Of a DNA stretch of 10,963 nucleotides, positions 6,720-10,963 are shown piece by piece. Position 1 is the first letter of the stretch; every line of letters begins with the position of its first letter. The position numbers were made by a program, and so were the translations under genes. The notes under the pieces were generated by a model. The model did not search any database and was not told where the DNA came from. It saw only the letters and a program-made list of their open reading frames with translations. The stretch is from JAZSNA01 sp045536135 (GTDB lineage Bacteria; Pseudomonadota; Alphaproteobacteria; CAAHEQ01; UBA3637), in assembly GCA_045536135.1 (NCBI GenBank), contig JAZSNA010000007.1, positions 1 through 10,963 on the forward strand, given 5' to 3'.

Positions 6720-6793
6720 TGGAGCGGGTGAAGGGAGTCGAACCCTCGTACTCAGCTTGGAAGGCTGCTGCACTACCGTTGTGCTACACCCGC
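6720..6793 (-). tRNA. tRNA-Gly (anticodon TCC)
   Basis: The 74-nt minus-strand gene has the acceptor stem GCGGGTG / CACCCGC, discriminator T and an encoded CCA (6720-6722). The T-arm contains GGTTCGACTCC, and the anticodon loop CTTCCAA carries TCC (6759-6761), reading GGA and GGG codons. It lies 5 bp downstream of tRNA-Tyr and upstream of tuf. Confidence 0.96.
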
Positions 6794-6798
6794 ATCAC

Positions 6799-6884
<86 letters not shown>

Positions 6885-6919
6885 ATTCATCGTCTTTAAA
6901 CGAATCAGATGTGCTTTGT

Positions 6920-6948
6920 AAGATACATAATTTTCCGATCCGTGTCAA
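6920..6948 (-). promoter_or_regulatory. Promoter of the tRNA-Tyr/tRNA-Gly/tuf unit
   Basis: Minus-strand TTGACA (6943-6948, exact) and TATCTT (6920-6925, 4 of 6) are 17 bp apart. The predicted start near 6913 gives a leader of about 28 nt before tRNA-Tyr. The sequence between this promoter and the end of the cysteine-rich gene (6949-7021) is very AT-rich, and I see no clear terminator or gene in it. Confidence 0.7.
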
Positions 6949-7021
6949 GATTTTTTTTAAAGTTTTTTATTTTTTTACCAAAAACAACATAAATTTCTTT
7001 TTATTTAAAAACATCTTTTCT

Positions 7022-9484
7022 TCATTCGGCTATAAACGGCCCCGAACAAGGATAATAGTCGTTCGAACAATCACTCGTTGTTAAACAACTTCCGCCACCA
7101 AATTCTCCAGCTGATATCCAATAAGTGGTACCTTTTGATAATTTCACTTTTCCACCCACTGTATAATAACAGTCGCCCCTATCAAGCAGAACTTCACATT
7201 CCGGATTATAACAAATATAATCATAATAGGCACCTACCCCCACCTCGGTATATTTGTCTTGGACACAAGTTTCACCGTTTACCTCACACACCCACTCATC
7301 ATGGACAACACCACTAGGAAAATCCGACACCTCAAATTCTTTCCATGTCCCATCGCAACATCCGTATTCTACATCATCATCGGAATAATCCAGAGTCTCC
7401 GGCCAGAGGCCATATTTAGCCCGACTTAAATCGTCCTGTCCATCACAAGTTTTTGGAATATAATCGTATCGAGAACAACAAACATTATCTCCATCTTCAT
7501 CCTTGTAAAATGATGCATAACAACATTCACCTTCCCAATCGACAGCTGTGGGTTGCAATCCACGTTCCCTTAATAAATAATCATCATTACCTTCTTTTTT
7601 ATTAGAATCACTGAACTCACAGCACCGTGTTTTACCATCCTTATAATCAAAAATCCGTCCATAACAACAAAAACCTTGCGTATCAATACCGACAGCCTGC
7701 CAGCCATCATACTGCCAGTTTTTTGGAGAACGATCTGGCGGACTGTCCTGTGCCAATACATCTACTTTCGGGCAACAACGATAAACTGTTTCAAAATCAT
7801 TATCTTCATCTTTAAAGGAATGCATTGTTCCATTATAGCAACATCCGAATTCATCCGCCGCAAATGGTTTAACATCATTTTTTTCAATCTCGTCCCCATA
7901 GGTTGTCTTCATATCGTCAATGAATGAAGCATAACTTGAATTCAAGTTAGGACAACACACCTCATTTGTTCCATCACCGTATGGAACTTTTGTTGAAACA
8001 ACCGGATAACAACATTCAAAGTGTTCTGGATCATCATAATAAGGCCAAGAAAACACATCATACGCATTTAATGGAACAGCGTTTTTGTTTTTCACCCGAT
8101 AAGTTTCTCCAGTATTTTTATCTATTATATCACAACAGTAATTTTCATCAATAACATCTGAATCTATCGGACAACATTCCTTATATCCGCTAATATCAGT
8201 ATAAACTTCCCCATTACAACATTTTTCTTCCCCGTCAAAATCCGTATAAACTTCACCATTACAACATTCCAATTTTTCAGAAGAAATATTATATAAAGGT
8301 GTTGCACTGGCGGTATTCTTTGACACATCATCCGTATTAACCTCGCCTGTTTCCGGATCGTATTTTTCACAGCAAACACCCAGCTCTTTACCATCAACAA
8401 CCTTTGTCAACAAATCTCTTATAACTTTATTATCATTAGGTTCGCAACACAGCAGTTCTTTATTTTTATTTGATACACGGGTATAAACCATTTTGGGAAG
8501 AGTCGAACAACAGGTTGATTTTTTATCCCCGCTGTACTTATAAATTTTATCCTTTTCAGGATTATAGGCCAAAACATAAACCGCATTGACATACTGTTTT
8601 TTCCCGAATAACTTTATAACTTCATGATAAATTTTCTTTTTATCTCTATCAAAATTACCTTTATCATTCGCCTTCATCCAATAATAACTATTTTGAGATA
8701 TTGACTTCGAATCGATGAATTCATATCTTTCTTTATCGCTTTCACAGCAATAGACAGCATCCACATATTTTTCAATATTTTTTTCAATTTTTTGATTATT
8801 ATAATCATATAATTGTGTTTGTGATAAATTTGCATCCTCATCACAACATTCATTGTTCGCCGGTGGTTTAACCGCCGCATACGTGACCGCCGGAGTCGAC
8901 AGCGGTTTCTTAGATATAGGTTTAGAGGTTAAGATAAATTCATCTTCCTTCCCTTCTTTAGGTATCACATCCGTTCCATTCAAGATAAACCCATTACCCC
9001 AAGAAACAGAACTATATTCCCCGTCCGAAACACATCCACCATTGCCGCCACCACCGTTATTATTGTTGCCACCATCTTCATTCGGAACAGTGCAAATACC
9101 TGAAACACATTCCAAACCGGCTGAACAACAATGAACCCCACATTTTATCGTACCGTCTGGACAATCGATGTCTTGACAAGCTCCATTTTGACAATATTGA
9201 TCATCCCGACAACTTACATTGGCACAAGTATCTTGACAAATTCCACCTTGACAGACTTCACCTTCTTTACAACAGGTTCCGATTTCGGGATTATCAACAC
9301 CGGCACAGAAAGTTTCCGGCGGATTGCGATCGGCACAACTGAATAAACCGTTTTCATCACATCCCCAATCCTTGCACCGACAATCCAGCGGAGTCGTTGT
9401 CGGAACAACTTCATCTGCAAGAAGTAAAAAAGGGGAAGATAAAAACATTAAGCAAGTTAAAATCTTTATATTCTTTTGAAACAT
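7022..9484 (-). CDS. Exported cysteine-rich protein with 20 Cys-Cys pairs (820 aa)
   Basis: I do not recognise a named family. The N-terminus (K-N-I-K followed by a hydrophobic stretch ending L-L-L-A, residues 1-23) is a signal peptide, probably cut before Asp24. Residues 35-131 are a compact cysteine-rich head (C-C-K-E-G-E-V-C-Q-G-G-I-C, C-C-S-A-G-L-E-C-V-S-G-I-C) recalling small disulfide knots. An N/G-rich linker follows (136-150). From residue 213 to 710 there are 18 Cys-Cys pairs 11-79 residues apart; residues 535-710 show a module of roughly G-L-x-P-x-x-V-D-x-x-G-x-C-C-Y, then an acidic D/K-rich strand and another C-C. The C-terminus (about 733-820) is different, with eight single cysteines and G-T-T-Y-W-I-S-A-G-E-F-G-G-G. 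In all there are 66 cysteines. Reading is by GGGGGAGGAG just before the ATG. It lies 25 bp behind the other cysteine-rich gene, so the two are likely cotranscribed. Probably extracellular and disulfide-bonded; role unknown. Confidence 0.88.
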   Translation of the reverse strand: MFQKNIKILTCLMFLSSPFLLLADEVVPTTTPLDCRCKDWGCDENGLFSCADRNPPETFCAGVDNPEIGTCCKEGEVCQGGICQDTCANVSCRDDQYCQNGACQDIDCPDGTIKCGVHCCSAGLECVSGICTVPNEDGGNNNNGGGGNGGCVSDGEYSSVSWGNGFILNGTDVIPKEGKEDEFILTSKPISKKPLSTPAVTYAAVKPPANNECCDEDANLSQTQLYDYNNQKIEKNIEKYVDAVYCCESDKERYEFIDSKSISQNSYYWMKANDKGNFDRDKKKIYHEVIKLFGKKQYVNAVYVLAYNPEKDKIYKYSGDKKSTCCSTLPKMVYTRVSNKNKELLCCEPNDNKVIRDLLTKVVDGKELGVCCEKYDPETGEVNTDDVSKNTASATPLYNISSEKLECCNGEVYTDFDGEEKCCNGEVYTDISGYKECCPIDSDVIDENYCCDIIDKNTGETYRVKNKNAVPLNAYDVFSWPYYDDPEHFECCYPVVSTKVPYGDGTNEVCCPNLNSSYASFIDDMKTTYGDEIEKNDVKPFAADEFGCCYNGTMHSFKDEDNDFETVYRCCPKVDVLAQDSPPDRSPKNWQYDGWQAVGIDTQGFCCYGRIFDYKDGKTRCCEFSDSNKKEGNDDYLLRERGLQPTAVDWEGECCYASFYKDEDGDNVCCSRYDYIPKTCDGQDDLSRAKYGLWPETLDYSDDDVEYGCCDGTWKEFEVSDFPSGVVHDEWVCEVNGETCVQDKYTEVGVGAYYDYICYNPECEVLLDRGDCYYTVGGKVKLSKGTTYWISAGEFGGGSCLTTSDCSNDYYPCSGPFIAE
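8195..8266 (-). repeat. Short tandem coding repeat (C-C-N-G-E-V-Y-T-D twice)
   Basis: Two 27-bp units (8195-8221 and 8240-8266) start 45 bp apart, differ at two positions and encode the identical nonapeptide C-C-N-G-E-V-Y-T-D at residues 407-415 and 422-430. This is the clearest recent duplication in the 820-aa gene. Confidence 0.85.
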
Positions 9485-9509
9485 TTTCTCCTCCCCCTAT
9501 TTTTATCAA

Positions 9510-10963
9510 TTACGGATTACAAGTTCCGTCTGCCGCAATACCATTGCTACAAGTGACACATTTTGATCCGTCAAAACCTTGTGTAGACTTACAACATGCA
9601 CCGGTAATCGTATTTTTGACTAAATCGCCACAATTACAGGCGGTTTCAATGCTTCCGCCAACACCGATATTGTCTGTTGATTGACATACAACACACGATT
9701 CGCCGTTAAAACCGTGAGTAGAAGATGTTGAAGTCGAACAACAAGTCCCCTTTAATGTGTTCACAGCAGACGGACAACATTGACCATTCGGACGTTTAAA
9801 GTCACAAACGCAAGCACTTTCAACACTTCCGCCAGCTCCAACAGTTCCGTTTTTACACGAGACACATTTTTCACCATCAAAACCATAGCCAGACCCACAA
9901 CATTCACCGGTAATCGTATTTTTGACTAAATCGCCACAATTACAGGCGGTTTCAATGCTTCCGCCAACACCGATATTGTCGCTTGATTGACATGCAACAC
10001 ACGATTCACCATCAAAACCATAGCCAGACCGACAACATCCACCGGTAATCGGATTTTTGACCAAACCAACCGCACTACAATTACAGGCCGTTTCAATGCT
10101 TCCGCCAGTTCCCAGGACTAAGCTTCCATCAACTCCATCAGCACAGAAGACACACGTTTGACCGTTATATCCATATGTATTACCATCCATATCTGTTCCA
10201 CAACACCCACCATCAGGTGTAGACACATAATAGCCAGAGTCTACATCACAATTACATTTCCCGTCAGACATATTATCCGGATTGGCACAATCAACGCATT
10301 TTTCTCCATTCCAAACTGAAAATAAGGGACAACACGAACCATCTGGTTTTCTTGCATATTCTGCATAGTATCCACTGTAATAACTACTCTCACAGGCACA
10401 CAGACCATCTTCAGTTCTACCATCTGTATCAGCACAATTAACACATTGTTCCCCGTTCCAAGCATAATATAGGCCATTTTCCAAACTTGCACAACATTCA
10501 GCATCCGTACATTCCGTCGGCTCACATTGAATTCCCGATGGGCTATCTGATCCCGACGCATTTGCATTATAATATCCGATATTACATTTACACCACCCGC
10601 CAGGTTGAAGTGTTGAATTTTCAGGACAAGCAATCGGTTCAGCAACCGTTCCCCCCTCCACCGGTGGATAAGGGAAAATGGCACGGACATCTATACCTTC
10701 GGCACAAGCATTGGCTTTGGCATTTCCCGAATACGGTTGAATGGAACTCATAAAAGCAGTTTTATTCGAAGTTAAAGTTTTACAAACGTCTTCCGTCACA
10801 CCGTTGACTTGTATAAAAAAGCCACTTGATTCAGTTCCGCCGTTTCGAGCATAAACAATATCCAATTCCGTCCGAACCCCTAAATCACGAACATGTTGGG
10901 TTATTTCGGGTAAGGATAAATATTCCCGAGTGGCGATTTCGTTCATCGCTAAATTCACATCAT
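9510..10963 (-). CDS. Cysteine-rich modular surface protein, N-terminus cut by the window edge
   Basis: The frame is open to the right edge, so the true start lies outside; a GTG at 10958 and an ATG at 10946 are internal. About 484 residues are visible (numbered here from the GTG at 10958). Residues 1-100 are a cysteine-poor globular part with F-F-I-Q-V-N-G-V-T-E-D-V-C-K-T-L and a second Cys near 85. This faintly resembles the disulfide-bonded C-terminal head of type IV pilin-like proteins, so an off-window prepilin N-terminus is possible but unproven. From about 155 to the end are seven modules of the form C-C-x(n)-G-[FY]-[DN]-G-x2-C-V-x-C-x(n)-C-x-C-x(n)-G, most about 40-55 residues. Several share G-G-S-I-E-T-A-C-N-C. 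The protein ends abruptly inside a seventh module. I see no membrane anchor or sorting signal at the C-terminus. It is followed at 25 bp by the 820-aa cysteine-rich gene. Extracellular location is inferred from the cysteines. Confidence 0.85.
   Translation of the reverse strand, partial: DVNLAMNEIATREYLSLPEITQHVRDLGVRTELDIVYARNGGTESSGFFIQVNGVTEDVCKTLTSNKTAFMSSIQPYSGNAKANACAEGIDVRAIFPYPPVEGGTVAEPIACPENSTLQPGGWCKCNIGYYNANASGSDSPSGIQCEPTECTDAECCASLENGLYYAWNGEQCVNCADTDGRTEDGLCACESSYYSGYYAEYARKPDGSCCPLFSVWNGEKCVDCANPDNMSDGKCNCDVDSGYYVSTPDGGCCGTDMDGNTYGYNGQTCVFCADGVDGSLVLGTGGSIETACNCSAVGLVKNPITGGCCRSGYGFDGESCVACQSSDNIGVGGSIETACNCGDLVKNTITGECCGSGYGFDGEKCVSCKNGTVGAGGSVESACVCDFKRPNGQCCPSAVNTLKGTCCSTSTSSTHGFNGESCVVCQSTDNIGVGGSIETACNCGDLVKNTITGACCKSTQGFDGSKCVTCSNGIAADGTCNP
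9599..9674 (-). repeat. 76-bp exact repeat, copy 1
   Basis: Identical base for base to 9905-9980, 306 bp (102 codons) away and in the same reading frame. It encodes the G-V-G-G-S-I-E-T-A-C-N-C-G-D-L part of module 6, the same sequence as in module 4. Confidence 0.95.
9871..9895 (-). repeat. 25-bp exact repeat, copy 1
   Basis: Identical to 10006-10030, 135 bp (45 codons) away. It encodes S-G-Y-G-F-D-G-E at the start of module 5, so the offset shows the length of one module. Confidence 0.9.
9905..9980 (-). repeat. 76-bp exact repeat, copy 2
   Basis: Partner of 9599-9674, with no mismatch. The absence even of synonymous changes points to a recent duplication of a two-module unit or to gene conversion. 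A related but diverged third version lies around 10042-10110. Confidence 0.95.
10006..10030 (-). repeat. 25-bp exact repeat, copy 2
   Basis: Partner of 9871-9895; it encodes S-G-Y-G-F-D-G-E at the start of module 4. Confidence 0.9.

Noticed and set aside
6949..7021. Terminator for the 820-aa gene
   Set aside because: The stretch has A and T runs but no stable GC-containing hairpin, so read-through toward the tRNA/tuf unit cannot be excluded and I do not call a terminator.
9452..9463. Lipoprotein signal (Cys11) in the 820-aa protein
   Set aside because: The residues before Cys11 (I-L-T) do not fit a lipobox and the cysteine lies too early, inside the hydrophobic core; a type I signal peptide ending near Ala23 fits better.
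9599..9980. CRISPR array or mobile-element repeat
   Set aside because: The two 76-bp copies are in frame inside a coding region at a multiple of three and encode protein modules; there are no regularly sized spacers and no inverted ends.
10946..10958. GTG (10958) or ATG (10946) as the true start of the modular cysteine protein
   Set aside because: The frame continues open to the window edge, no Shine-Dalgarno precedes either codon, and no signal peptide follows, so the start is most likely outside.

Overview
The window is AT-rich bacterial chromosome with standard bacterial coding (TAA and TGA both used as stops). It most likely comes from an alphaproteobacterium, possibly one of the low-GC, host-associated uncultured lineages. 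This placement rests on the divergent tadA / rluB-rsmD block, the tRNA-Tyr/tRNA-Gly/tuf transcription unit and the overall base composition. It is an inference and not a species identification. No insertion sequence, integrase, phage gene or CRISPR array is visible.

Left part (1-4811): a large protein of unknown function runs off the left edge on the minus strand and has its own consensus promoter. Upstream of it are two overlapping rRNA-modification genes, rsmD and rluB, also on the minus strand. Only 21 bp separates the rluB start from the divergent tadA start, and a perfect 11-bp palindrome carrying extended -10 sequences sits exactly between the two ATGs. tadA (tRNA adenosine deaminase) overlaps xseA (exonuclease VII large subunit). 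xseA runs tail to tail into pgsA (phosphatidylglycerophosphate synthase) with a 9-bp overlap.

Centre (4812-6950): compact, well-delimited transcription units on the minus strand. pgsA has its own promoter with a palindrome over the -10. A small unknown gene (144 aa) is bracketed by a perfect TTGACA-N17-TATAAT promoter and an intrinsic terminator. The tRNA-Tyr, tRNA-Gly and tuf (EF-Tu) unit has a promoter at one end and an intrinsic terminator at the other.

Right part (7022-10963): two adjacent minus-strand genes, 25 bp apart, encode very cysteine-rich, apparently exported proteins. The upstream one is cut by the right edge. It has seven cysteine modules and recent internal duplications. The downstream one (820 aa) has a signal peptide and 20 Cys-Cys pairs among 66 cysteines. 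Together they look like an extracellular or surface disulfide-rich pair of unknown function, and they are the most novel content of the window. The remaining genes are housekeeping genes for translation, DNA repair and phospholipid synthesis.
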